Source of the DNA: Rubrivivax sp.
GTDB lineage: Bacteria; Pseudomonadota; Gammaproteobacteria; Burkholderiales; Burkholderiaceae_C
Direction: 5' to 3'
Assembly (NCBI GenBank): GCA_016790435.1
Contig: JAEUPE010000003.1
Span: forward strand, 1 to 38,158
DNA length: 38,158 bases
Below the pieces are notes generated by a model, which was given only the letters and a program-made list of their open reading frames with translations, ran no database searches and was not told the origin of the DNA. Position 1 is the stretch's first letter. Every line of letters starts with the position of its first letter. This document shows, piece by piece, positions 7,417 to 15,380 of this stretch. The position numbers and the translations under genes were made by a program.

Positions 7417-9077
7417 CAGCGTCGGCACGCCGCGGAGATGTCGAACCCGCGCTCGTAGACGCTGGTGTCCACCTGAAGCAGCCCGAGCACCGAATGGAAG
7501 AGCTGGTCGTGAGCCCAGGGCTTGGCCGCCTGTGCGGCCAAGCAGTCGGCATCGAGGCCGAAGCTGCGCCTGAAGCCCGCCGACAGCCACCACACCATCG
7601 GCACCTTGGTCTGCTCGTCGGGGGCGATGGCGTAGGGCACGCCGTGCAGGTACAGGCCACTCTCACCCAATGACTCGCCGTGGTCCGAGACGTACAGCAT
7701 CGCAGTGTCGAACCTCGCCTCGCGCTCCTTCAGGAAGGCGATGGTGCGAGCCAGGATGTGATCGGAGTAGAGCAGAGCGTTGTCGTAGGCGTTGACGATC
7801 TCCTGGCGGCTGCACTTTCGCAGCTCGCCGGTGTCGCAGGTGGGCACAAATCGTCGGAACGCCTCAGGGTAGCGCTTGAAGTATGTCGGCCCGTGATTGC
7901 CCAGCATGTGCAGCACGAGCAACAAGTTGCCCCGCGCATCGCGGGCGATGGTGTCCAGGCCGCGCAGCAAGGCTTCATCCAGGCAGCGCCCGTCGGCACA
8001 CAGTTCAGGCAGTTGCGCCACATCGATCTGCTGCATCGGCAGGCCTTCGCAGGTTCCCTTGCAGCCGGATTGGTTGTCGCGCCAGAGCACGTCGAAGCCC
8101 GCTCGCTTGACGACGTGCAGGAGTGACTCGCTGCCACGGATGCGGTCTTCGTCGTAGTCGCGGCGGCCGATAGCCGAGAACATGCACGGCAGCGAGGTCT
8201 CGGTGTCGGTCCCGCAGGCACTCACGTCGCGGAAGTTCAGCACGTCGAGCCGAGCGAGCTCAGGCGTGGTCTACCGCGCGTAGCCGCTCAAGCCCCAGTT
8301 CGCCGCGCGGGCCGTCTCGCCGACCACGATCACGACCAGCGCCGGGCGCGTGCGCGCGGCCCAGGAAGCGGCCAGGCGCGCATCGGCGCCGACCACGGCG
8401 CGCGGCTTGCCGGCCTGGCGCGTGTCGGCGGCCAGCACGCGCGCGCTCGAGTACAGATAGTTCGCTGGCGTGATCAGATAGCGCAGGTCCTTCTGGTTGC
8501 GCATCAGCGCCGAGAAGTCCTGGAACACCAGCAGTACCGCAGCGATGAGCACGACGAACGCGCCGGCCAATGCGGCCGCGCGCACGACCGATGCGCGCAC
8601 CAAGCTGCGCTGGGTCACCTGCACCCGCCACAACAGGGCCAACGGCAGCGCGGCGAACAGCACCAGGTGCGGCACCATGCCCCAACTGAACAGCTCGCCC
8701 GCTTCCGCCACCTCGGTGCGGAACACATTGCGCAGCATGCTCGGATTGAGGAAGACGCCGAAGCGCTGCATGTAGTAGGTGGCGAACGCGGTCGCGACGA
8801 TCAGCACCGCCAGCAGCGGCCGGGCGAACCGGCGGTGCAGCACCAGCAACAGCAGCAAGAGATGCAGGGCGGTCAGCATGGCCAAGATTGCGCTGCCGAA
8901 AAGCCATGTGGCGACGTCCGACCACGAACGGTCGGCCGTCACGGCACGAACGAACGCTGTGTTGCACGCGACAGCGAAGAACAAGCTCGCGGCCAGCGCG
9001 AGCGCTTCGGTCGTGACTTCGGGACGAGAGCGCCACCGTGTCCCACCCAGTTCGAGCGGCTCGAGCGCGAGCCTCAT
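7416..9077 (-). pseudogene. eptA: lipid A phosphoethanolamine transferase interrupted by one amber codon
   Basis: EptA/MCR-type enzyme moving phosphoethanolamine from phosphatidylethanolamine to lipid A, which lowers outer-membrane charge. The frame runs about 553 codons, the family length, with a single in-frame TAG at 8273-8271. Upstream of it lie five membrane helices and VGETARAANWGLSGYAR, which contains a zinc-ligand Glu. Directly after it comes TTPELARLDVLNFRDVSACG, followed by the catalytic Thr region and SDHGESLGE with Asp-His zinc ligands. Related proteins read Gln or Asp at this place, so a CAG to TAG change is the simplest origin. Without readthrough, the product lacks the whole catalytic periplasmic domain. 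It is followed by PAP2 and dgkA and preceded by a PmrA-like box. Confidence 0.88.
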
Positions 9078-9169
9078 GGCGCGCAGACGTCAAACACGCC
9101 GAAGCGGCCGGATGAACAATCGGACGAACGATCGGAGCAAAGCATCCGACCGCATGGTCAGGACGACGC

Positions 9170-9191
9170 CTTAAGGGCGACTTATTCGCGA
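9170..9191 (-). promoter_or_regulatory. PmrA-box-like direct repeat upstream of eptA
   Basis: On the plus strand CTTAAGGGCGA is followed without gap by CTTATTCGCGA. Read toward eptA this is TAAG-N7-TAAG, two half-sites exactly 11 bases apart, the spacing of PmrA/QseB-type boxes. It lies about 93 bases before the eptA ATG. A weak -10-like GACCAT follows 10 bases after the second half-site. Confidence 0.7.
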
Positions 9192-9221
9192 AGGCGGCGT
9201 CGTGCCCGTGCTCGAGGCGAG

Positions 9222-9243
9222 CTTAAGTTGGCCCTAAGTTTGG
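9222..9243 (+). promoter_or_regulatory. PmrA-box-like direct repeat upstream of the OmpW-like gene
   Basis: CTTAAGTTGGC is followed directly by CCTAAGTTTGG, an 11-base tandem repeat with half-sites TTAAG and CTAAG. A -10-like TAGTCT lies 11 bases after the second half-site, and the GTG start follows at 9287. It is 30 bases from the eptA box, so the two divergent genes appear to be controlled together. Confidence 0.7.
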
Positions 9244-9286
9244 CGTCCGTAGTCTCGCTGGATATGTCTGCCTTGGAGGTCAACGC

Positions 9287-9943
9287 GTGAAGTCAAGATT
9301 CGAACTGCCGATCGTTGCCGCGCTGTCAGTGGCCCTCGCCGCAACGACGCAGGCGCATGCCGCCGAACAGTGGGGAATCGGCACGCGAGCGGGCATTGCC
9401 ATTTCGGGCGGCAAGCCGGCCAACGACATCGAACACACCGGCTTGTTCGGCACCTACGCGCTGTCGCCCGGCTCACGAGTCGGAATCTCGGCTGACTGGC
9501 TCGTCTACGACTTCGAAGGGCCATGGGCCGTGGTGGGCGTGCAGCAGGACACGGCCATCACGCCGAAGATCATCGACGCTAAGGTCAAGTCGACCCTGGT
9601 CAGTGCTTTCTATGAGCAGAACTACGGCGCCAGGACGGAGAGGTGGAACTGGAACTGGCGCGCCGGCCTGGGCTTCGCAAAGCCGAAGGCGCCGAACGTG
9701 TCTGGCCCCGCGACGGGCGGAGGCACCTTCACCATGAGCACGGATGCCGGCACCGAGACAGTTCTCTCAGGCGGCGCCAGTGTGCGCTACAACGTCTCGC
9801 CCAGCGTGAGTTTTGATCTGGGCGGCACGTTGAGGCACCACCGCGCCAAGTGGAAGATCACCGATACGGTGAGTGGGCGAACCGGGACGGTGAAGTCGTA
9901 CTCCTCGATCGGTGTCGAGGCCGGGCTCGGGATTCGTTTCTGA
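9287..9943 (+). CDS. outer-membrane beta-barrel protein (OmpW/porin-like)
   Basis: A 218-residue secreted barrel protein. Residues 1-25 form a signal peptide (KSRFELPIVAALSV, cleaved after AHA). The rest consists of alternating strands and turns ending with GVEAGLGIRF, whose terminal Phe is the outer-membrane assembly signal. Size and strand count fit an eight-stranded OmpW-like or OmpA-barrel-like protein without a periplasmic domain. The start is GTG at 9287, supported by a strong GGAGGT seven bases upstream. It is divergent from eptA and sits behind its own PmrA-like box, so it is probably induced together with lipid A modification (inference). Ligand and exact family are not recognised. 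Confidence 0.8.
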   Translation: MKSRFELPIVAALSVALAATTQAHAAEQWGIGTRAGIAISGGKPANDIEHTGLFGTYALSPGSRVGISADWLVYDFEGPWAVVGVQQDTAITPKIIDAKVKSTLVSAFYEQNYGARTERWNWNWRAGLGFAKPKAPNVSGPATGGGTFTMSTDAGTETVLSGGASVRYNVSPSVSFDLGGTLRHHRAKWKITDTVSGRTGTVKSYSSIGVEAGLGIRF

Positions 9944-9994
9944 ACGCTACGAGCGGCCCGATAGTGCAGAACAACAGGACGGCATCGAATTCCG

Positions 9995-10016
9995 GTTAAG
10001 TGCGGGTTAAGGCGCG
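9995..10016 (+). promoter_or_regulatory. PmrA-box-like direct repeat upstream of the Omp85 gene
   Basis: GTTAAGTGCGG is followed directly by GTTAAGGCGCG, two TTAAG half-sites 11 bases apart, the cleanest of the four sites in this window. A -10-like GAGACT lies 11 bases after the second half-site, which would place transcription start almost at the ATG at 10036. That implies a very short or absent leader. Confidence 0.7.
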
Positions 10017-10035
10017 GTCCGAGAGACTGCGCCGC

Positions 10036-11688
10036 ATGCACCTGTTCCGACGTATCGCGCCCGCGGTGGCGCTGTTCTGGATCGTCTCGCTGGGCTTGGC
10101 GATGCCCGGTGCCATTCTGGCCAGGGAGGCTCCACCGACGACGTTGAAGTTTGCCGAACTGGAGGCCGCGGGTGCACGGGTCGGGCAGGTGCGGGTCCGC
10201 ACCGGCGAGATCTTCAATACCGAGGATGCGAACGAAGACCAGCTGCTCTTTCGATGGGCGAACGCGCTGCATATCCGCACGCAGGCCAGCGTCATCGAGC
10301 GTGCCCTGCTCTTCAAAACAGGGGATACGGTGTCGGTGGCGCTGATCGAAGAGACCGAGCGCCTGCTGCGCGGGGGCCGATACCTGTACGACGTACAGAT
10401 TCGACCCCTGGCCTACCGGGATGGCGTGGTCGACATTGAAGTCTTTACCCGAGACACCTGGTCGTTGGACCCGGGTTTCAGCGCCGGCCGGTCCGGTGGC
10501 GTCAACTCGAGTGGCATCCGGCTCAAGGAATACAACCTGTTCGGCACGGGAATGTCGCTCAGCCTGGGTCGTTCCAAGAGTGTCGATCGCACGAGTACCG
10601 AGTTCCAGTTCGCCAACGACCGCGCGTTCGGCACCTGGACCGCGGTCAACTTGAGCGTGGCGCAGAACAGCGACGGCCGGCGCGACGCGGTTTCCGTCGT
10701 CCGGCCGTTCTATGCGCTGGATACCCGCTGGTCCGCCGGAGCCACCGTCTCCCGCGACGACCGCATCGAAGCCATCTACAACGCGGGCGCCGTGGTCAGT
10801 GAGTATCGGCAGCGGCAGAACAAGGCCGAGGTCTTCGGCGGCTGGTCGCGCGGTCGTGTCGATGGCTGGGTGCAACGCTACTCGTTGGGCGTCGGCCTGC
10901 TCGACAACGCGTTCGAGGCCGAGCCGGGGCGGGTTGCACCGGCCACGCTGCCCGAAGACGAGCGCCTCGTGGCGCCCTTCGTCCGCTATGAGTTGATCGA
11001 GGATCGCTTCGAGAAGCTGCAAAACCGCAACCTCATCGCCAAGCCCGAGTTCTTCGCGCTGGGCCTGGCTTCCACGGTCAGCCTGGGCTGGGCAAGCACT
11101 GCCCTGGGTTCAACTCGCGACACGCTGGTGTACTCGGCAACAATCAGTCGCGGCTTCGAGCCCGCGCCCGAGCACACGTTGGTCGCATCCGGCTCGATCT
11201 CAGGGCAGTACGCGAAGGGGCAGGTGCGCCGGCAGCATCTGGGTATGCAGGCCCGTTACTACCTGCCGCAAAGCAGCCGCTGGCTGTTCTTCGCCGGCGC
11301 AAGCGGCGACATGCTGACCAACCCGGACCCCAGCGACACGTTGCTGCTGGGTGGCGACAGCGGCCTGCGCGGCTACCCCTTGCGCTACCAGAGCGGACAC
11401 CGACGCGCGCTGTTAACGCTCGAGGAGCGCGTGTTCACGGATCTGTACGTGTGGCGGCTCCTTCGCATCGGCGGTGCCGCCTTCTTCGACGTGGGCCGCG
11501 CCTGGGGTGGCAACAACGTGAACACCGCCAACCCGGGCTGGCTCGGCAACGCCGGCGTCGGCCTGCGCATCCTCAGCGCACGCGCAGCGTTCAGCAACGT
11601 GATGCACGTGGACGTCGCGTTCCCGCTGAACGCAACCGATGACGCGAAGAAGGTTCAGCTCCTGGTCAAGACCAAAGTGAGCTTCTGA
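10036..11688 (+). CDS. Omp85-superfamily outer-membrane protein with POTRA region
   Basis: A 550-residue protein with a signal peptide (RRIAPAVALFWIV, cleaved after ILA near residue 30), one POTRA-like region at about residues 45-140 (ERALLFKTGDTVSVALIEE then RLLRGGRYLYDVQI), and a C-terminal barrel. The barrel carries the Omp85 family signal GGDSGLRGYPLRYQSG and a last strand ending in Phe (LLVKTKVSF). BamA has five POTRA domains and TamA three, so this is a small relative, possibly a lipid- or protein-translocating accessory Omp85. The ATG at 10036 gives a good signal peptide. A GTG at 10000 is in frame but overlaps the PmrA-like box. It probably acts in envelope remodelling with eptA (inference from shared boxes). 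Confidence 0.85.
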   Translation: MHLFRRIAPAVALFWIVSLGLAMPGAILAREAPPTTLKFAELEAAGARVGQVRVRTGEIFNTEDANEDQLLFRWANALHIRTQASVIERALLFKTGDTVSVALIEETERLLRGGRYLYDVQIRPLAYRDGVVDIEVFTRDTWSLDPGFSAGRSGGVNSSGIRLKEYNLFGTGMSLSLGRSKSVDRTSTEFQFANDRAFGTWTAVNLSVAQNSDGRRDAVSVVRPFYALDTRWSAGATVSRDDRIEAIYNAGAVVSEYRQRQNKAEVFGGWSRGRVDGWVQRYSLGVGLLDNAFEAEPGRVAPATLPEDERLVAPFVRYELIEDRFEKLQNRNLIAKPEFFALGLASTVSLGWASTALGSTRDTLVYSATISRGFEPAPEHTLVASGSISGQYAKGQVRRQHLGMQARYYLPQSSRWLFFAGASGDMLTNPDPSDTLLLGGDSGLRGYPLRYQSGHRRALLTLEERVFTDLYVWRLLRIGGAAFFDVGRAWGGNNVNTANPGWLGNAGVGLRILSARAAFSNVMHVDVAFPLNATDDAKKVQLLVKTKVSF

Positions 11689-11702
11689 AGCCGGTACGCG
11701 GC

Positions 11703-11954
11703 TCAGGCGAGGTCGACCAGACGAAGCAGGATCGTGTCGCGGCCTTCCGCGTGCACCCGGCGCACCACGACAGCGTCGATCAGGGTTCGATGCGCCAGGT
11801 AGGCGGACACGCACTCGGAGCCCGGCGCCATCGGCCCGTAGGCCCCTGCCAGCACCGCGCCGGCCACGTAGGCTTGCACAGGCAGTCCGTCAACGCAGAC
11901 TTCGAAGTGCACCCCGTTGGTGTCCTCGGCGTAGTAGGGCTCGTATCGTTGCAT
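11703..11954 (-). CDS. DUF1488-like small protein
   Basis: An 83-residue soluble protein whose pattern (GVHFEVCVDGLPVQAYV, then hydrophobic residues, HRTLIDAVVVRRV, and ILLRLVDL) resembles DUF1488 proteins of beta- and gammaproteobacteria. Their function is unknown. I use the ATG at 11954. The frame extends to a TTG at 12029, but that lies within about 10 bases of the regulatory repeat and would precede the expected transcription start. It is convergent with the Omp85 gene and lies downstream of a TAAG-N7-TAAG box, so it appears to belong to the same regulon as eptA. No signal peptide or membrane segment is visible. Confidence 0.6.
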   Translation of the reverse strand: MQRYEPYYAEDTNGVHFEVCVDGLPVQAYVAGAVLAGAYGPMAPGSECVSAYLAHRTLIDAVVVRRVHAEGRDTILLRLVDLA

Positions 11955-12038
11955 GGCAAGTGACTGTCGCGCATTGGCACGCCTGCCGCACAAGCATGCG
12001 CCGGGCGTCGGGGGCACGTCGATGCTCAAGCGCGCTGG

Positions 12039-12060
12039 CTTAAGCGGTGCTTATGCAGTC
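12039..12060 (-). promoter_or_regulatory. PmrA-box-like direct repeat upstream of the DUF1488-like gene
   Basis: On the plus strand CTTAAGCGGTG is followed directly by CTTATGCAGTC. Read toward the DUF1488-like gene this is TAAG-N7-TAAG with 11-base spacing, the same form as the eptA box. A -10-like GAGCAT follows 11 bases later. The site lies between the end of the sensor kinase gene and the DUF1488-like gene, so it could also be an intergenic promoter inside the minus-strand block. Confidence 0.65.
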
Positions 12061-12106
12061 ACTCCCCGGCGCGACGATTCGGCGCGAAACAACAGCCGAA
12101 GTTAGG

Positions 12107-13525
12107 TCACTTCGCGAGGGCCTTCGTCGAGACTTGATTTGCGGCAGGCAGATCCTGACCCGGACACTGCGCGCCTTCGGCAAAGCGAACCAGCACCACC
12201 AGGCCCTGGCCGCCAACCGGCATCTGCAGGCTGACCTGTGCACCGTGGCGCTCGGCAATCGCGCGTACGATGGCCAGACCGAGGCCACTGCCGCTGCCGT
12301 CGTGCGCCAACGCCGTGGCATCGGCGCCGCGATAGAAGCGGTCGAACACGCGCGCCTGCTCGGCCTGCGGAATGCCGGGGCCGGTGTCGGCAACGCGCAG
12401 CTCCGGCACGCCGCTGCGCACGCCGGCCTCGACATCCACGACGCCGCCTGCGGGCGTGTACCGCAAAGCGTTCTCCACCAGGTTGTTCAGCAGCACCGTG
12501 ATCTGCTCGCAGTCGCCTGCCACGACGACGCTGCCGTCGTTGGGGGGCGTGGTCGCCCCGAGGTCGATCCTCCTCTGTTCGGCCTTGATGCTGAACGTGC
12601 CGACGACGCTGCGCACGAGGTCGGCAAGGTCGACCGGCTCGATGCGCAATGTCTCGCCGTCCGGCTCGGTGCGCGCGATATGAAGCAACTGCTCGATCAA
12701 GCGCTGCGACCGGGCGACACCGCTGTCGAGCTCGCTCAGCGCGCGTGCCCGCTCGCTCTCGTTCTTCGACTCTTGCAGCAACTGCACCTGCAAGCGCAGA
12801 GCGGTCACCGGCGTGCGCAACTCGTGGGCTGCATCGGCGAGAAAGCGGCGTTGCGCTGCAAACGACACGGCCAGGCGGCTCATCAGGTCGTTGATGGAAG
12901 ACACCAGCGGCGCGATCTCCTTGGGCACCTTCTCGAGCGAGATCGGCGCCAGCGAATGGGCACTGCGCCTCGCGACGTCTTGCGCCGCGCCACCCAGCGG
13001 CCGAAAACCGCGTCGCAGCCCGAACACCAGCACGCCGCCGATCACCACTGTGAGCCCGATCAGCGGCGGAAAGACCTTGCCGGCCGACTCGCCGGCCATC
13101 TCCTCACGGGCCGCGAGTCGTTGCGCGGCCTGGGCAACGCCTGCGGCGCTGACGTTCGAGTACACCACCCACGCCTGGCCCTCGACCACCGGGTGCGAAA
13201 GCCCCTCCGTGCTCGAAAACGGCAGCGCGACACGCGGGTCGGAAGAGAAGATCCTGCGTCCCTGCGGGGTCCACGTCATGGTCACGATCTCGTACTCATC
13301 GGCCACGCCGGTTCGGATTGGCAACTGAACGTCGTCGGCCTGGCCGGGGTGGTGACCTGCCCGGTGGTAGCTCGCCACGGCCTTGGCCACATGCTGCAGA
13401 TCGGCGTCGAAGACCTCGTGCATCTCTTCGAGCGTCACGAAGTAGGTGATGAGCGAGACGAGCAAAGCCCCCAGCGCCAGGGTCCCCAGAGTCCACCGCA
13501 GCAGCGTGCGTTCGATCGAGCCCAT
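12107..13525 (-). CDS. sensor histidine kinase (PmrB/QseC type)
   Basis: Inner-membrane sensor of the two-component system, 472 residues. It has a membrane segment near residues 8-30, a periplasmic domain of about 120 residues, and a second membrane segment near 155-178. A HAMP linker follows, then the DHp helix with the phospho-accepting His in DAAHELRTPVTAL, an N box (NNLVENALRYTP) and G boxes DTGPGIP and GSGLGLAI. The periplasmic domain shows no acidic ExxE iron motif of the Salmonella PmrB type that I can see. The ATG at 13525 shares one base with the stop of the regulator gene and has GCGGA upstream; an ATG at 13531 is the alternative. Likely signals are envelope or metal stress (inference). 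Confidence 0.88.
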   Translation of the reverse strand: MGSIERTLLRWTLGTLALGALLVSLITYFVTLEEMHEVFDADLQHVAKAVASYHRAGHHPGQADDVQLPIRTGVADEYEIVTMTWTPQGRRIFSSDPRVALPFSSTEGLSHPVVEGQAWVVYSNVSAAGVAQAAQRLAAREEMAGESAGKVFPPLIGLTVVIGGVLVFGLRRGFRPLGGAAQDVARRSAHSLAPISLEKVPKEIAPLVSSINDLMSRLAVSFAAQRRFLADAAHELRTPVTALRLQVQLLQESKNESERARALSELDSGVARSQRLIEQLLHIARTEPDGETLRIEPVDLADLVRSVVGTFSIKAEQRRIDLGATTPPNDGSVVVAGDCEQITVLLNNLVENALRYTPAGGVVDVEAGVRSGVPELRVADTGPGIPQAEQARVFDRFYRGADATALAHDGSGSGLGLAIVRAIAERHGAQVSLQMPVGGQGLVVLVRFAEGAQCPGQDLPAANQVSTKALAK

Positions 13526-14184
13526 CAACATTCCGCGACGCGATAGCCTACGCCGCGCACGTTCTTGATCACGGCCGCTCCGAGCTTCTTGCGCAGGTAG
13601 TGCAGGTGCACCTCGACGGCGTTGCTGCCGACCTCGTCGCCCCAGCTGTATACCGCCTCTTCCAGTTTCCGTCGCGAAACGACGGCCCCGGGGCGCTGCA
13701 TCAGGGCCTCCAGCACAGCGAACTCCCGGGCCGACAACTCGACCGGATGTCCACGCAAAGTCACCGAGCGGCGGGCTGGGTCGAGGCTCAGTGAGCCGAA
13801 GGTCAGCAGCGGTGTGCCGCTGCCGGCATGGCGCCGCAACACGGCACGCACACGGGCCACAAGCTCGTCCAGGTCGAAGGGCTTGAGGACGTAGTCGTCG
13901 GCACCGGCGCCGAGCCCCGCGATACGGTCTTGCACGGTGTCGCGCGCGGATGCAATCAAGACGGGCAGTTGATTGCCCAGCCGGCGCAGCCAGGCCAGGA
14001 GCGCCATGCCGTCCTTCTTGGGCAACCCCAGGTCAAGGATGGCGAGGTCGTAGGCGCCGCTGGACAAAGACAACTCGGCAGCGCGGCCGTCGATCACCCA
14101 GTCCACGGCGAAACCGGCCCGGATCAGGCCCTCGCGCACGGCCTTGCCGATCATGGAATCGTCTTCGATGAGCAGGATGCGCAT
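13525..14184 (-). CDS. OmpR-family response regulator (PmrA/QseB type)
   Basis: A 219-residue DNA-binding response regulator, first gene of the two-component operon. The receiver domain (residues 1-115) has the acidic pocket E7-D8-D9, the phospho-acceptor D51 in LAILDLGLP and the conserved Lys in KPFDLDEL. The C-terminal winged helix has LSAREFAVLEALMQRPG and VEVHLHYLRKKLG. The QseB/PmrA subgroup fits the length and the receiver and linker sequence. Four TAAG-N7-TAAG repeats in the neighbouring genes are the kind of site this subgroup binds, so it is the best candidate regulator of eptA, both outer-membrane proteins and the DUF1488-like gene. No such box was found before its own start. Confidence 0.9.
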   Translation of the reverse strand: MRILLIEDDSMIGKAVREGLIRAGFAVDWVIDGRAAELSLSSGAYDLAILDLGLPKKDGMALLAWLRRLGNQLPVLIASARDTVQDRIAGLGAGADDYVLKPFDLDELVARVRAVLRRHAGSGTPLLTFGSLSLDPARRSVTLRGHPVELSAREFAVLEALMQRPGAVVSRRKLEEAVYSWGDEVGSNAVEVHLHYLRKKLGAAVIKNVRGVGYRVAEC

Positions 14185-14315
14185 GGCGAACTGGTTGAAT
14201 TGAGACGGCTATCGTCGCGGATTCTGGTGCAAGAGTCCTTGGGCTCTTGGGCCTTTTCGCCTTGCGCCTCGAGCCGCGCCGCACCGCACCGCACCGGGGT
14301 TCAACGTTGCGCTGG

Positions 14316-15380
14316 TCAGTGTCGATGGCCGTGGTGGGCATCGGGCACGTGCGCATGCGCGTGCCGCAGCGGCGCGTGCCGGTGCCGGTGGCTGTGTTCA
14401 GCGGCGGGCATCGGATCGTGCCCATGCTCGTGATGCCCGTCGTCGTGGCGGTGCGCGTGCTCGTGCTCCAGCGCTTCGTGCTCGTGCTCGTGGCCATGGG
14501 ACTCCGCCAGGTGCAGCAGCACGCCGGCCAGCATCAGCACGCTGCCCAGCGCCATCAGGCCGCCGGCCGAGCGGTCGCCCAGCGCTACCGCGAACGCGGC
14601 GCCGATGAAGGGCGCGAAGGCAAAGACCGACCCCGTGCGCGCCGCGCCGAAGGCCCGTTGGGCCAGCAGGTAGAAGCGCAGGCTCAGGCCGTAACCCGTA
14701 GCCCCGATGGCGAACAGAGGCAACGCGGCACCGGCCGAGGGCAGGGGTTCGCGAAAGACGAGCGCCAGCACGGTGGTCGCCGTCGCGCCCAACACCGCCT
14801 TGGCCATCACCACCTGCCCGGGGTCGCGCTCGGCCAGCGCGCGCGAAAGCGTGTTGTCCACGCCCCAGGCCGCGGTGGCCGCCAGCACGGCCAGCATCCC
14901 CCACAGCTGCGCGCCGCCAGCACGTCCCTGGTCGAACACCAGCACCATGCCGCCGGCCAGCAGCAGGGCCATCGCCGTCCAGACGCGGCCGTCCATGGTC
15001 TCGCGGTACAGGCGCCAGGCCAGGATCGCGGTGAACAAGGCCTCCAGCGTCAGCATCAACGAGGCGCTGGTGCCGCTGGTGTTCTGCAACCCCCAGGCCA
15101 GCGCCACGGGCCCGACCACAGCGCCGAAACCCGCCATCGCCAGCAGCCGCGGCAGGTCGGCACGCTGCAATCGGGCCTCGCGGTCGATGCGCTGGCGCGA
15201 CAGCAAGCCGACCGCGGCGGCCCCGGCATAGAGCAGCGCCGCCGTGCCGAACGCACCGAGTCCCGCGCCGAACTGCTGCACCAGCGGCGTGCTGATTCCG
15301 AACAGCGCCGCGGCCAGCAGGGCGAGCAGCCCACCTCGCAGGGCAGGGAGGGCAGACAGGTTCCGAGCGACCAAGGTCAC
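14316..15380 (-). CDS. EamA/DMT-family permease with a histidine-rich C-terminal tail
   Basis: A 354-residue inner-membrane transporter. Residues about 10-285 form ten membrane helices in two EamA repeats (GLLALLAAALFGISTPLVQ, and GMLAVLAATAAWGVDNTLS in the second half). From about residue 288 a hydrophilic tail of some 65 residues contains roughly twenty-five His among Glu, Asp and Ala, with HEHEHE and HRHRHA runs. Such a tail is typical of Zn, Ni or Co binding, so the protein probably exports, imports or buffers a divalent metal (inference). The GTG start at 15380 directly abuts the stop of the small periplasmic protein gene, so they are cotranscribed. The usual DMT length is about 300, and the tail explains the excess. 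Confidence 0.85.
   Translation of the reverse strand: MTLVARNLSALPALRGGLLALLAAALFGISTPLVQQFGAGLGAFGTAALLYAGAAAVGLLSRQRIDREARLQRADLPRLLAMAGFGAVVGPVALAWGLQNTSGTSASLMLTLEALFTAILAWRLYRETMDGRVWTAMALLLAGGMVLVFDQGRAGGAQLWGMLAVLAATAAWGVDNTLSRALAERDPGQVVMAKAVLGATATTVLALVFREPLPSAGAALPLFAIGATGYGLSLRFYLLAQRAFGAARTGSVFAFAPFIGAAFAVALGDRSAGGLMALGSVLMLAGVLLHLAESHGHEHEHEALEHEHAHRHDDGHHEHGHDPMPAAEHSHRHRHAPLRHAHAHVPDAHHGHRH

Noticed and set aside
12090-12115. GAAGTTAGGTCACTTCG near the end of the sensor kinase gene as a fifth regulatory repeat.
   Set aside because: It is a loose inverted repeat lacking the TAAG-N7-TAAG geometry and overlaps the kinase stop. It was not counted in the regulon.
14221-14257. A possible hairpin (CAAGAG-N8-CTCTTG) followed by GGGCCTTTTC between the response regulator and the EamA gene.
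   Set aside because: The stem is only six bases and the T-run is weak and on the plus strand, where no gene ends. The minus-strand reading has no U-tract. It is not supported as a terminator.
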